A stretch of 64,000 nucleotides of DNA from Nymphaea colorata (Eukaryota > Streptophyta > Magnoliopsida > Nymphaeales > Nymphaeaceae): assembly GCF_008831285.2 (NCBI RefSeq), contig NC_045139.1, forward strand, positions 24,160,412-24,224,411, in the 5' to 3' direction. Shown piece by piece: positions 1 through 10,394 of the stretch (the stretch's first letter is position 1; the number at the start of each line of letters is the position of its first letter). The notes beneath the pieces are model-generated. The model was not told the origin of the DNA and made no database searches. It saw nothing but the letters and a program-made list of their open reading frames with translations. A program made the position numbers and the translations under genes.

Positions 1-1396
1 GATGAAGCAAAGGGAAGATCCAGAATTTGCTAAAAACATGGAAGAAAGTAAGAAGACAGATTCTCTTTGGCGTCAAGATGAGGATGGTTCATTGTGATTT
101 CGACAAAGATTGTGGGTTCCTAAGGATGAAGGGGTGAAGCATCAGTTGCTTGATGAAGCTTACAAATCTAAGTTTTCTATACACCCTGGTAGTACAAATA
201 TGTTTCAGGATATGAAAAGAAAATTTTGGTGGCCTAGAATGAAGCGTGAAATTGCAGAATATGTAGCAAAGTGCTTAGTTTGCCAGCAGGTCAAAGCAGA
301 GCATCAATGGCCAGGAGGCTTATTGCAGAGAATTGATATCCCAGTGTGGAAATGGGAAGACATTCGATGGGTTTTGTGGTTGGTTTGCTTCACACCAGAA
401 TACAACATGATGCCATTGTTGATCGACTTACGAAGTCCACTCATTTTCTGCCAATAAGAATCAGTCAGTCCTTAGAAAGTCTCGCAGAGATATATATTGG
501 CGAAATAGTGAGATTGCAGGGAGTGCCAAAGTCTATCATCGCGGATCGAGATCCACGTTTTACCTTTAAGTTTTGGGGGCAATTGCAAAAAGGCATTGGG
601 TACCAAGCTTAAGCTGAGCACAACATTCCACCCCCAAACTGATGGGCAATCTGTGAGGACCATTCAAACCTTAGAGGGTATGTTGTGTGCATGTGTCTTA
701 GAGTGGAAAGGAGAATGGGACAAACATGTGAAATTGGCAAAATTTGCGTATAATAACAGTTACCATTCTAGTATTGGGATGGCACCTTTTGAGGCTTTGT
801 ATGGAAGGCTGTGCAAATCGCCAACTTGTTGGACCGATTTGGGCGATGACAAGATTGAAAACCCTTTAGTATTACAACACTACACCGACCAAGTGCAATT
901 GATAAGGAAAAAATTGTTAACTGCTCAGAGTAGACAGAGAAGCTATGCTGACATTCGACATAGAGAGTTGGCTTTTGAGGTTGGTGATCATGTGTTCCTA
1001 AAGATTTCCCCTACTAAAGGTGTTTTTCGTTTTGGTGTGAAGGGAAAGTTGAGCCCGAGGTTCGTAGGACCATTTGAGATATTAGAGAAGATTGGAGAGG
1101 TGGCCAACAGATTGGCACTACCACCTGACTTGAGTTATATTCATGACGTTTTCCATGTTTTCATGTTTCGAAAATATGTACCAGATCTGACACATGTGAT
1201 TGATTTTCAAGGCATTCAGGTATAAGATGATTTGACAATGGAAGAAAGGCCTATTAGAATTGTGGATCAAAGAGAGCAAGTGCTTCGCACTAAGAGAATT
1301 CCTTTAGTGAAAGTGGAATGGCAGTACCATGGATTGAAGGACAGCACATGGGAACCTGAGGAGGACATGCGAAAGAAGTATCCACACTTGTTCTAA
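1..1396 (+). pseudogene. Ty3/gypsy chromovirus pol, 3' part: integrase plus chromodomain (decayed)
   Basis: This is the C-terminal part of a retrotransposon polyprotein; the start lies outside the window. Around 180-300 there is the integrase H2C2 zinc-binding module (HPG near 182, then CLVCQQ near 274). The catalytic core follows in pieces (THFLP, IIADRDPRF, then STTFHPQTDGQ), then AYNNSYHSSIGMAPFEALYG and the C-terminal integrase region. A stop TAA at 1222-1224 is followed in the same frame by a chromodomain (VEWQYHGLKDSTWEPEEDM) ending at TAA 1394-1396. Frame changes occur near 360 and 600, so no intact protein can be made. A chromodomain behind the integrase places it in the chromovirus lineage. 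The Tekay/Del clade is likely from the long LTR, but that is inference. Confidence 0.93.
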
Positions 1397-1437
1397 CATT
1401 GTGGTATGACTTAAATTTCGAGGACGAAATTTTATTT

Positions 1438-1450
1438 AAGGAGGGTAGGA
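1438..1450 (+). promoter_or_regulatory. Polypurine tract before the 3' LTR
   Basis: The purine run AAGGAGGGTAGGA directly precedes the LTR start TGTAACGCCC. Polypurine tracts prime plus-strand DNA synthesis in LTR retrotransposons. A block TTTCGAGGACGAAAT shortly upstream (around 1416-1430) is often seen before the PPT in plant chromoviruses. Confidence 0.75.
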
Positions 1451-4400
1451 TGTAACGCCCGTTCTTTTATTTCAGGTTTGGATTGGAGCTAGTCCGGACC
1501 CGAACCCGAAGTCCAGCCGTGAAGGGGAGCCTAACGCTGGCTCTCTCTTCCTCTTCGTCTCTTCTCCCTTACCGCATAACCTCCCTCTTCTTCATTCTCT
1601 CATCTTTCACCGTTCTTGCGACAGAGAAGCAGGCAGCGACGACAGAGGTGGAGGGCGACGCTCGGGTAAGCCCTCTCAAATCCTCTTTATTTTCATCTTT
1701 CTTCTTTCCTCTTCTTTCTCCTTCTCCCTCCTTCACTGCATTCTCGACCCTCTGCCCACACCCTTTTCCCTCTTGCATGGCCTCCCCCTTTCCCAGCCTT
1801 CACTCTCTCGTGCTATCTCCCTCTTCTGCCTTTCTCATGCCTTCTCACCCTCCCTGTCTGTCTCTCCTCTCTATTTGAACCCTCTCTGCCCACGTCTCTC
1901 TCTCTCTTGCCACGCTTCCCCTCTCCTGCTCATGCGGTCACTCTCTCCCTCACCCGAACATTGGGTTTCCCCTCTCTCACTGTCTCCCTCACGTGTGCAG
2001 CCTCACTCCCATCCTCTCGTGCCCTCTTTCTCCCATTTGATTTTAGCCTCCTCCCTCGCAGCTACGGGAGGTCCTGCTCAAACGGCAGACCCTTCTTTTT
2101 CACTAAATCTCACCCTATTTACGATTATGTGATCGGATTTCAGCTTGGGGGACTGGTCTTCCCTCTCATAACAGCGACTTGTAGGCCTTGGTGGTGGCGG
2201 CATTGAAGGATTTTAGCCGCTTGGAGACCACTTGGACTCGTGAGGTGGCTGCCGGAAGCATCGCAGCAGTTTGAGCTCTTGTATTGGGGTGAGCAAGACC
2301 TAATCGAGCTTAGATTGTTGAGTAATATTTATTAGAGCATGTATAATTATTGTTTAAGCATGCTAGACTCATGATTTGATGTTTTGGATAGCTTTTTAGC
2401 GATGTTGTTATTTAGGGGGAAGTTTATGACTATTGGTGAGAAGAACAAGAATCCATGCGTATATCTCTCTCTTTAACATGAGTTGTTGATTTTTGAAGCT
2501 TTTGGAAAACATGGTAGAGTTAGTGATGTTGTGGAGAAGCGTAGGACCGTCTTTGGGAACGCTTGGGGCACCTTGGTCGACGTGGGTGGTATTTGTTGGT
2601 AGGAAGGAGGTGTGCATATTGGGAAGACGCCTTAACTAAAGGAAAGTTAATGGGAAATGTGTTAAGGATGGATTGATCAAAGCATTGGGTTTTGACGTTG
2701 GGTGGCAAGGGTAAGTAGTTGCGAAGTGGCCTATTGGAGGGCTTGTAGGTCGACATTACCCGTCGACACCTTCTTGAGGCAATGACATGCGCCTCAATGA
2801 TGTTGTTTTATGTTTGTTGGATCGTAACGTATCTGGTAGAAATCTTACTTTGTGGTTATGTCTGCAGGTACACCGGGCACGTCCCATCGACCTTAAGAGA
2901 CCAGATTCAAAGCTCGAGGCATTTTGAAGAGTTTTGAGGGCGCGCGACAGGTATGGCGACATTCCAGGCAAATCCCTGCCTGGGCAAATGTGTGAATGTG
3001 TTTTCCTAGGGTCATGGGATTCAAGGATTTGTGATGTGAACTGATTGATTGTTTTGAGATTGAATGTGTGTATGCATGTACATGAATTGATATATGATAT
3101 GAAGGGTTTTGAAACGCTATTAGTGATTGTTTTGAAAATGTTACGCCTTTGCATGTGCATGCTAGAATTGATAACTGTTTAGGACAGATGAGGTGGGGTA
3201 TCGAGTTGAGTGTCTCCTCGACCCTAATTATGCATTAGAAAGCATCCTAGAATGATAATTGTCTAGGACAGATACGAGCCAATCACGGATCGAGACTACT
3301 CTCCATGGTTTTGCTAAGTTTTGAAAGGTGTGATTGATGTGTGTGATTGTGAATGATTTGTCATGTGACAAGTTCTGTTTTGGAAAGTTATTAGAAGCTT
3401 GTTTTGAAAACTGTTACACATTTGCATGTGCATGCTAGAATTGATAACTGCTTAGGACAGATGAGGTGGGGTATCGATTCGAGTGTCTCCTCGACCCTGA
3501 TTGTGTATTAGAGAGCATCATAGAATGATAATTGCATAGGAAAGATATGAGCCATCACGGATCGAGACTACTCTCCGGGATTTAGCCAAGTTTTGAAAGA
3601 TTTGATTGATGTGTTTGATAATATGTGAATTTTTATGAATGTGAATGTTATTAATTGTTGCATATCTATTGCGGTGGGCAATAATGCAATTGATTGGAAT
3701 TGGAGGATAGTTGTACCCGTATTGTATGACGGCTAGCTATGACTGTTAATGTTATGTGTAGACCTCGTGGGGGAGGTAATTGGAGGTGTGGGTGCACTCG
3801 TGAAGTGAACCAACCTCATGAGCTAGCCGGTCATTCTGTGATTGTGCAATTATAATGATAATAATGAGAGAATAAAAGATGAGAGGCAAGTGGGATGTGG
3901 CTATGTGTTGGGAGACGTCCCGTTTTCGCCACTGGTCTTGCCTGTTCGGAGTGCAGGCGGTGCAAGTCCCCAAGGTACTGTTGTGTGTTGTGCTTGGAGC
4001 GTTGGCTCCCGCCTTCCCAACCTGGGTGTCCTAGGGAAGGCTGAGTATCTCTCCTTGGAATTCACACATCCATGGATGAGTGCTCTACCGCTGCAGCGGA
4101 TGAACAGATCCATACTGTTCTGGGCCACCACGGGGGTTGTCTCTCGGCTATGGGCTGCCCACGGTGTGCACGTGTCTGTGTTTGCACCCACAGGAACTGT
4201 CATTCACTAAAGCTAATGAAAATGAATGTATGTGAATGAAATGTATGTGAACGAATGTATGTGATTGATGGGCATGTGAATGCTATGAAATGAAATGTTT
4301 AAGCATGTCTTGCATATGATTGAGATTGTGTTTCTGTGGCCCTTGAGTGGTCTTTTCATGTCGTGGTCTATGTTAGGGGCTTTCTTGGCAAATGATGTGT

Positions 4401-4870
4401 CTATGCCCTGACACGACATGACGATAGATTGTTTTTATGATTGTTCTTAGATTTGAGCCCTGCCTAAGAGGGTTTGAGATTTTCCTGGATTGTTGCCATA
4501 CTGCGAAGGCTAAGCCTTCAGTTATTTCTTTTTCATGTTTCGGTGGACCCGGGGCAACAGGTTGATCAGATGGCTTCACTCACATCCTATTGGGGAGGTT
4601 TTGGGTCTTTGGTAGTGCCGGCGCATCATGGTTTGATCTTTTTTGATGTCTTATTTGTGTTAGGCATCAAAGTTGTGGTTTGGGGCATTTTTGTCATACA
4701 GATAGATGTGATTTTGTATGAATTGAAATTGTTATATAAATGAAAGTTTGCCCCATTGTTTCAAATGACATAGCTCCATCCTTTCTGGAATTGTTGTGTA
4801 GTCGCACCTCAATGCTTTATGTTTATAAAAAAAAAAAATTGTTTGAGGGTCAAATGGTTGGGGTGTGACA
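1451..4870 (+). mobile_element. 3' LTR of the Ty3/gypsy element (about 3.4 kb)
   Basis: The LTR begins TGTAACGCCC and ends GGGTGTGACA, near-complementary TG...CA termini of the kind seen in plant gypsy LTRs. It directly follows the polypurine tract of the chromovirus. At 3420 bp it is unusually long, though long LTRs are known in Tekay/Del chromoviruses. It holds CT-rich stretches (about 1530-2050), a tandem duplication (3112-3625) and an A-run near 4828. Open frames inside, such as the Ser/Pro-rich one at 1483-1878, look like composition effects. The partner 5' LTR is outside the window, so the target duplication cannot be tested; the five bases after the LTR are TTAAG. Confidence 0.85.
3112..3625. 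repeat. Tandem duplication of about 273 bp inside the LTR
   Basis: A block starting at GCATGTGCATGCTAGAATTG (3151) recurs at 3424, 273 bp later. It includes GACAGATGAGGTGGGGTATC, a GTGTCTCCTCGACCCT segment and ATCACGGATCGAGACTACTC. The copies differ by scattered substitutions. Internal tandem duplication partly explains the length of this LTR. Confidence 0.85.
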
Positions 4871-4964
4871 TTAAGAAAGTCTAGGTTGGTCATGTTTTAA
4901 GGCAGATGAGTGTTTTCACATATATGAATGAAATAAAGGTACATTCATATGATTGCTAGCATTT

Positions 4965-5403
4965 TTAACAAAAGCAATTCTTAATTATTTATTTGTCAAG
5001 TATGTAGCCTGTATGGGGCTAAGATATATTTCAAATGTTGCGATGGAAGACAATTGAATGGAAAACCTCGCTACAAACCTTGAACAAAAATTCAAGTTAC
5101 GATAGACAAACCAATTATGGAAAGCCGTGTAACTAAAGATTAAGGAAACACACAAATAGTCTTCCATCGCAACATTTGAAATATATCTTAGCCCCATACA
5201 GGCTACATTAACAAAAGCAATTCTTAATTATTTATTTGTCAAACATGTAGCCTGTATGGGGCTAAGATATATTTCAAATGTTGCGATGGAAGACAATTGA
5301 ATGGAAAACCTCGCTACAAACCTTGAACAAAAATTCAAGTTACGATAGACAAACCAATTATGGAAAACCGTGTAACTAAAGATTAAGGAAACACACAAAT
5401 AGT
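4965..5403. repeat. 243-bp-period direct repeat with a nested 48-bp inverted copy
   Basis: Copy 1 (4965-5160) and copy 2 (5208-5403) are near-identical direct repeats offset by 243 bp. A 48-bp module starting ATGTAGCCTGTATGGGGCTA occurs at 5002-5049 (+), 5161-5208 (-, exact reverse complement) and 5245-5292 (+). The first two form a perfect inverted repeat around a 111-bp spacer. No coding capacity is seen beyond shadow frames. Confidence 0.92.
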
Positions 5404-5423
5404 GGAAGCAATCTGACAGTCTC

Positions 5424-5795
5424 ATGTTTAAGTTGGAGATGTGGGATAGTGGCCATGAGCCTTACCTTTGCATTTTGTAACTACAAGAGGGCCCACTTAT
5501 AGTTACAAGATTAAATAAGAAAATTGTCCATAAATCCCTCTGACCATAACTGTTGCTGGGCGTGGGGAAACCCTAGGAGGCGGTCTATAAAAGCACGGCT
5601 TATCTTATATTTACGGTTAATCGGGAGATTAGTCGTTGCCTTCTAGAAGCAAACCTGGAAATTATTCTGACTCTCTTTTCTTCTTCTTCCAATTATTATT
5701 GTTGTTGCCTCTGTCGAGGTTGGTACACCTACTGTGCATGCTCAGAGCCGTTCAGAAGCTATTCCGCTTGCTGTAGATCCAACAAACTAGACCCC
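5424..5795 (+). mobile_element. Candidate Ty1/copia-type solo LTR
   Basis: The segment runs from TGTTTAAGTTGGAGATGTGG to GATCCAACA, so it has TG...CA ends and about 370 bp, a usual copia LTR size. It contains a TATA-like box (CTATAAAAGC near 5585) and then a CT-rich stretch (TCTCTTTTCTTCTTCTTCC near 5671), an order typical of LTR promoters and R/U5. I see no primer-binding site, polypurine tract or matching 5-bp target duplication, so the boundaries and the solo-LTR label are tentative. Confidence 0.4.
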
Positions 5796-6238
5796 TTTTT
5801 TGCAATATTATAATTCAATACAAACCCCAAGAATTATGTAATTGCATTTTTAGGAAAACTTAGTTGTAAATCATATTGTGGGCAATCATCTTGTCTTGAT
5901 TGTCAAATTAATTTACATATTGATTCATTATCAAATTAATTCAAATATGTGGTTCTTTTCCTTTTAACCATTAAATACTTCACATGGTTTCTATTGTCTC
6001 ACATCATCAACTTCAATTGAAATTCTAGTGTTATTCAAATGTTCATCAACTATAAAGTGCAAATCTAGACTCAGTATATAGTGGCTTCAAATGTCTTTCC
6101 GTGGCACTTTTCAGCTCATAAAAATGTGTTTTTCTGAGGTGAAGATGTGCTATGCCTTCCCCATTCTGGTAGATACGATTAAACTCTCACTCTTCATACC
6201 AGCAAAATTCTAGTATATGAATGGCCATGGGGCGATTG
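5796..6238. other. Non-coding AT-rich stretch, nothing recognised
   Basis: No ORF, RNA gene or repeat boundary was recognised between the candidate LTR and the first hAT MITE. Confidence 0.6.
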
Positions 6239-6404
6239 CAGTGGCAGAGCACGCTATAGCTGGTTAGGCATACAAATAATTTACATTATTTACATATACA
6301 AATTTTATTGAATTTTAGTTTTTACATATGCGGTGCACCGCACTCAAAGTTTGATATTTAAACTTAGGGTGCTCCATAGTTAGAAATTTCTTATTCCGCC
6401 ACCA
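6239..6404. mobile_element. hAT-type MITE, 166 bp
   Basis: The ends are CAGTGGCAGAG on the left and TTCCGCCACCA on the right, forming short imperfect terminal inverted repeats around GTGGC(A/G)GA. The flanking eight bases are GGCGATTG (6231-6238) and GGCGATTA (6405-6412), an 8-bp target duplication with one mismatch. An 8-bp duplication with CAGTGG-type ends is the hAT signature. It has no coding capacity and would need transposase supplied in trans. Confidence 0.72.
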
Positions 6405-6641
6405 GGCGATTACAAGAGGTAACCAACAACTCTCATTGACGGCGCTACATCCTATGAATCATGTGCTAATTTAAATCCTCAGCATCTAAAAATGCCATTA
6501 TACCCAGTTCACTTCGATGTACTTAAAACAACAATGCAAACCTAATTACCATATCCACGACACATAATAATAAAAGTGAAATTTATGAAGGGCAATGAGT
6601 ACCCACAAAAATCATATAATGAACCATGGAATGGATGGGGT

Positions 6642-6811
6642 AAGGGGCAGCGCTAGAAATTTTTCATGAAGGGGGTCGAATTGGTTGAAATATCATTTTT
6701 CAAAATTTTCATATAACACAAGTAAAATTTTTAAAAATTTACATGTAATTTTAAAAAAAAAAAATTGAGGTGGGGCGATGCTCATGGGAGAGCCCCTTGG
6801 CTCTGCCCTTG
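6642..6811. mobile_element. hAT-type MITE, 170 bp
   Basis: A perfect 8-bp target duplication GATGGGGT lies at 6634-6641 and 6812-6819. The ends AAGGGGCAGCGCTAG and TTGGCTCTGCCCTTG form imperfect inverted repeats. The interior is an AT-rich run. The TTGGCTCYGYCC end also appears in a related segment at 12762-12981, so this is a family present more than once here. Confidence 0.75.
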
Positions 6812-6819
6812 GATGGGGT

Positions 6820-7168
6820 CATCCAATAATATGAAGAGCCAACTGAAAGATTAGTGTATTATGTCTAGCTCGGACCACGTAAAAGTTGCAATAAGTGATA
6901 TAAGGTTAATGAGAAATATATTATTTGAATTCCCTACCTCGTAAAAAGGAAAGAAAGTGGTAGAGAACAATCCACCATATGTAAGTTCCATTGACAATAT
7001 GGTCATCGACTGTTGACTGCGTATTTCTCCATCGACGTTATTTCAGCTTTTTTCTTGTCGCCTGTTATGTAGCTCTTTTTAGGAATGCATGGGCATCATT
7101 CAAATTTGTGGATAAGGATGTAAGAAGAGTCAATCCAACTTGGGTTTTCGTAGCTTAAGCGTGAGGTA
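6820..7168. other. Non-coding stretch, nothing recognised
   Basis: AT-rich sequence between the hAT MITE and the foldback element. No gene or repeat boundary seen. Confidence 0.6.
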
Positions 7169-8460
7169 GTGTTTGATGGCTGGAAATCTGGAATTGAAAA
7201 TATATTTCTGGAAATATATTTCTTAGAAAAATGGAATGAGAAAAATCTTTCTTATTTCCAATTTTGATGTGTGTGTAATGACTGAGAAATAAATTTTCAA
7301 AAATTTATTTATTAGTTTGATTAAATAGAAATATATTTCCAGCTTTTGGGAAAGAAAGGACCGATGGAGGAAGAAGGGAAAGAGGGAGGAAGAAGGGAGG
7401 CGGAGGAAGAAAGGAGCAACGGAGGCGGAGGAAAACGGGAAGGGGGGAGGATGAAGAAGGGAGGTGCTCAGGAGTGACAGGAGGCGCTCAGGAGCAGGGA
7501 TGACTTGCAGATTTTTACAAAATCTGTCTGGCCTCTGACTAAGCTGAATTTGGTTTGGAGTTTGCTAAGATGTTGGGGATTCGACGCCCAGAAGATCAGC
7601 TTCAAATGAGCTTCACACATGAATCGCACTCAGCCTGATCAGACATCGACTCGTAGTGAAAAATGCCTGTCGCAGGTGTTTAGGTGGCAGACAAGAGTCA
7701 TCCTCTCTCCCAGATTTTTTAAAAATCACAGACAACTCCGATTTGCCTGAAAATTTGACAGTAGGTCGACAACAAGCTGAGGAGTGGAAGCACCAAATTT
7801 CACGTCCAACGGAGCTACACAGGAAAATTGTGTTGAGATCCAAAATCACTATCATGCGCGGGTAGTTCCTGAAACAGAGTGGAGGAGTTCAGCTTCTACG
7901 CCGCCGCGATGGCCAGAATTTCTTCTAAAGCTGATTCTGATGTTGTCAGAGGTCAAATTGCCCTCAAACTTGGTCAGGATCTTCCTCTGCTCTGGACGAT
8001 CCTTCTACAAATGATCAATCATCCCAATTGTCCACCGATCTCCTTGATTTGGCTGCTGATCAGACAATACTCCTAATTGGTATTGAAGAACAAAGCACTA
8101 TCGTGAAATCCCGATCAATTCTCCTTCGATCCCAATTGTCCTCCTGTTACTCCTGAGCACCTCCCTTCTTCCTCCTCCCTCCTTCCCTTTTTCCTCTCCA
8201 TCCCTTCTTCCTCCCTTGCTCCATTCTTCCTCCTTCCTCCTTCCCTTCTTCCTCCACTTCCCTTCTTCCTCCTAACGGTCAAAAAAAAAATTTCGAGAAA
8301 ATTTTTCCACTTCTCTGGCTGGAAAATTTTTTCCAAAAATATATTTTCGTTTCCAGCTTCAACATTCCAAAAAAAAATTCTGTGTTTGTTAAGGAGAAAA
8401 AATTTTGAAAATTTGAAAAATGTTTCCTGTGCTACAGGAAATTTTCAGCCCATCAAACAC
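7169..8460. mobile_element. Foldback-like non-autonomous DNA transposon, about 1.3 kb
   Basis: The left end is GTGTTTGATGGCTGGAAAT; the right end, reverse-complemented, is GTGTTTGATGGGCTGAAAA. Both ends are flanked by TA (7167-7168 and 8461-8462). The arms are long: 7455-7484 and 8140-8169 are inverted copies matching at 29 of 30 bases, and a GGAAGAAGG-rich purine tract (about 7345-7500) mirrors a pyrimidine tract (about 8150-8280). The middle (about 7500-8135) is a unique core with no recognised protein. The GTTTGAT motif is shared with the PIF/Harbinger ends at 23886 and 30502, which hints at that superfamily, but the flank is TA and not TWA, so the class is open. Confidence 0.68.
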
Positions 8461-8462
8461 TA

Positions 8463-8949
8463 GTGAAAACTCTAGTTATAAACTAATTGAGTTTAAGTTA
8501 CACAAGTTCATTTCGTTTACACTTAGATTTAGCTCGTGCATTCACTGTTTGTTAACCTTTTGGACCATGTGAGTATTTTTTTATGAATTTTGGCACTCCT
8601 TTTTTTGTTTTCATTTTAATTAAAAATTATACGAGATTAAACAATTTGTTTTCATTTTCATTAAAAATCATATGAGCTTAAACAAGCCAAGCGCACAAAC
8701 TCTAAGTCGTCCAAGTCGCCTCATAAAGTTCAACTCAAGCTCAAGCAAAGCAATATGCGACTTTGGCCCGTTCGTTGTACTTTGTTATTTGTGGGCCAGA
8801 AAAGATAAAGAGCCATTAGGTGGAACACAATTTTACGCTGAGTCCAATACCAAACAAAAGTGTGAGACTCACATTAGGCAACGAGGTTGATCAATCAATC
8901 ACATCCCTTGCACTTTTTATTGTGATTCCTGAATTCCCTAAGCACATAA
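8463..8949. other. Non-coding 3' flank of the glycosyltransferase pseudogene
   Basis: No gene recognised. A 30-bp region around ATTAAAAAT(T/C)ATA(C/T)GAG is duplicated near 8615 and 8660. Confidence 0.55.
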
Positions 8950-10394
8950 CTAGGCGCGCCCATTGTCTGTGGCTACCCTGCTCTCCCACTCATCACCCAA
9001 CCTCGCCAGGCTCGCCCACGAAGATCCACCTTCTTTGACTGCTGCGGCTGCTGCATCCCTGGCCGCCTCTGCTCGCTCCCTCAGTCTAGCCCCTTCCTCC
9101 GATCCCATCAGCAGACGGACACATCTCTCTACCTCGGCAGCGGCCACCAGACCGTCGGGACCTTCCAGAACAGAAACAGCCAGACCCATCTCGCTCACTA
9201 GCATCACCCGGTTCATGCGTTGCCCAGCGTACAGCGGCCACGCGACCATGGGCACGCCCGCACTCACGCTCTCCAGCACCGAGTTCCATCCGCAATGCGT
9301 CATGAACCCGCCAACCGCACCGTGGCTCAGCACCCTCGGCTGCGGCGCCCAAGACTTGACTACCAGCCCTCTGTCCCGAGTCCGCTCCAAAAACCCTTGC
9401 GGCAGCAGCGCTTGAGGGTCCGCATCCGCAGAGACGAGAGCTGGTCCTGACCCACTACCTGGGCTTCGAACCACCCAAAGGAACCGCTGGCCGCTCCGCT
9501 CCAGCCCATCCGCGATCTCCCTGAGCTGATCCATGGAAAACCGGCCGAGGCTCCCGAAGCACAGGAACACCACGCTGCGGTCCGGCTGGGAGTCGAGCCA
9601 GTTGAGGCACTCCGCGTCGCCGTCCGCCTTCTTCCAGGACGCGATCACAGGCCCGATGGCATGAACGTGGGACGGGGGTCCGTTCGGCACGCACAGGCCG
9701 TCTGAGATTGCTTGGAGCGCCCGTGGCTCTAGTGCATCAAAGGTGTTCACTATGAGCCCCTGGGCTCGGCTCAGCTGGGACGACACCTCTAAAAACCAAA
9801 AGTAAGTTTCTTCGCGATCCAGCATCGGAAGAGGCATATCCAGGGAAGGCAATGGGGGATGCCGGGGATGTGCAGATCTGCGTTGAGATTACGGAAACTG
9901 AGGTCCGTCTGGTGATCTAGCTCGTTGAGGTACAAGAACGTCGCAAGTACTCCAGCAGAGGAAGTGAAGTAAATGTACACGGGTAAGCCCAGGCTGCCGG
10001 CGGCGACGCTCATGGAGGAGATGCAGAAGAAGTCTACGACAAATGCTAAGATGATAGAAGACTGGGAGATGAGCTCCAACGCATCCTTGACGTGGGGGTT
10101 ACAGGTGTTGAGGAATTCGAAGATGAGAAGCTCGTGGTGCTGGGCATTGTGATGTTGGTTGGAGAAATCGAGCGGCTGGGGAAGATGGTGGAAGGAGACG
10201 CCGAGATTAGAGGACTCGACGGCCTTGATGTAAGGGGTGTAGTCGCCGAGGTTGAAGGGAGGGGAGGCGATGAGGACGGTGACGGGGAGGCGGAGGCGGA
10301 GGTGGATGAGCTTGCCGAGCTCCACCATGGTGATGAGGTGGCCCATGCCGGGGGAGGGATACAGGACCACCGTCCGCCGCTGCTGCTGCTTCAT
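8950..10394 (-). pseudogene. UDP-glycosyltransferase (UGT88-like), frameshifted copy
   Basis: This is a family 1 glycosyltransferase gene on the minus strand, collinear with the intact paralogue at 47187-48629. The ATG at 10394 opens MKQQQRRTVVLYPSPGMGHL, including the catalytic His, and the partner Asp (VVDFFC) is present. Near 9850 a C-run is one base shorter than in the paralogue (five against six). The frame shifts from LHIPGIP into a tail stopping at 9789, while the rest of the enzyme continues in another frame to TAG at 8950. The PSPG box is recognisable ([16 protein letters not shown]) but ends AGQ where the paralogue has AEQ, losing an acidic residue usual at the donor-sugar site. A TATA-like TATAAG on the minus strand (10463-10468) matches the promoter position of the intact copy. 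The frameshift is in a homopolymer, so assembly error should be excluded. Confidence 0.92.

Noticed and set aside
1483..2206. Ser/Pro/Leu-rich open frames on the plus strand
   Set aside because: They lie in the CT-rich part of the gypsy LTR, overlap in several frames and show no domain; composition explains them.
8963..9694. Open frames antisense and out of frame to the glycosyltransferase pseudogene
   Set aside because: Shadow frames caused by the GC-rich coding sequence; the real frame has the family motifs.
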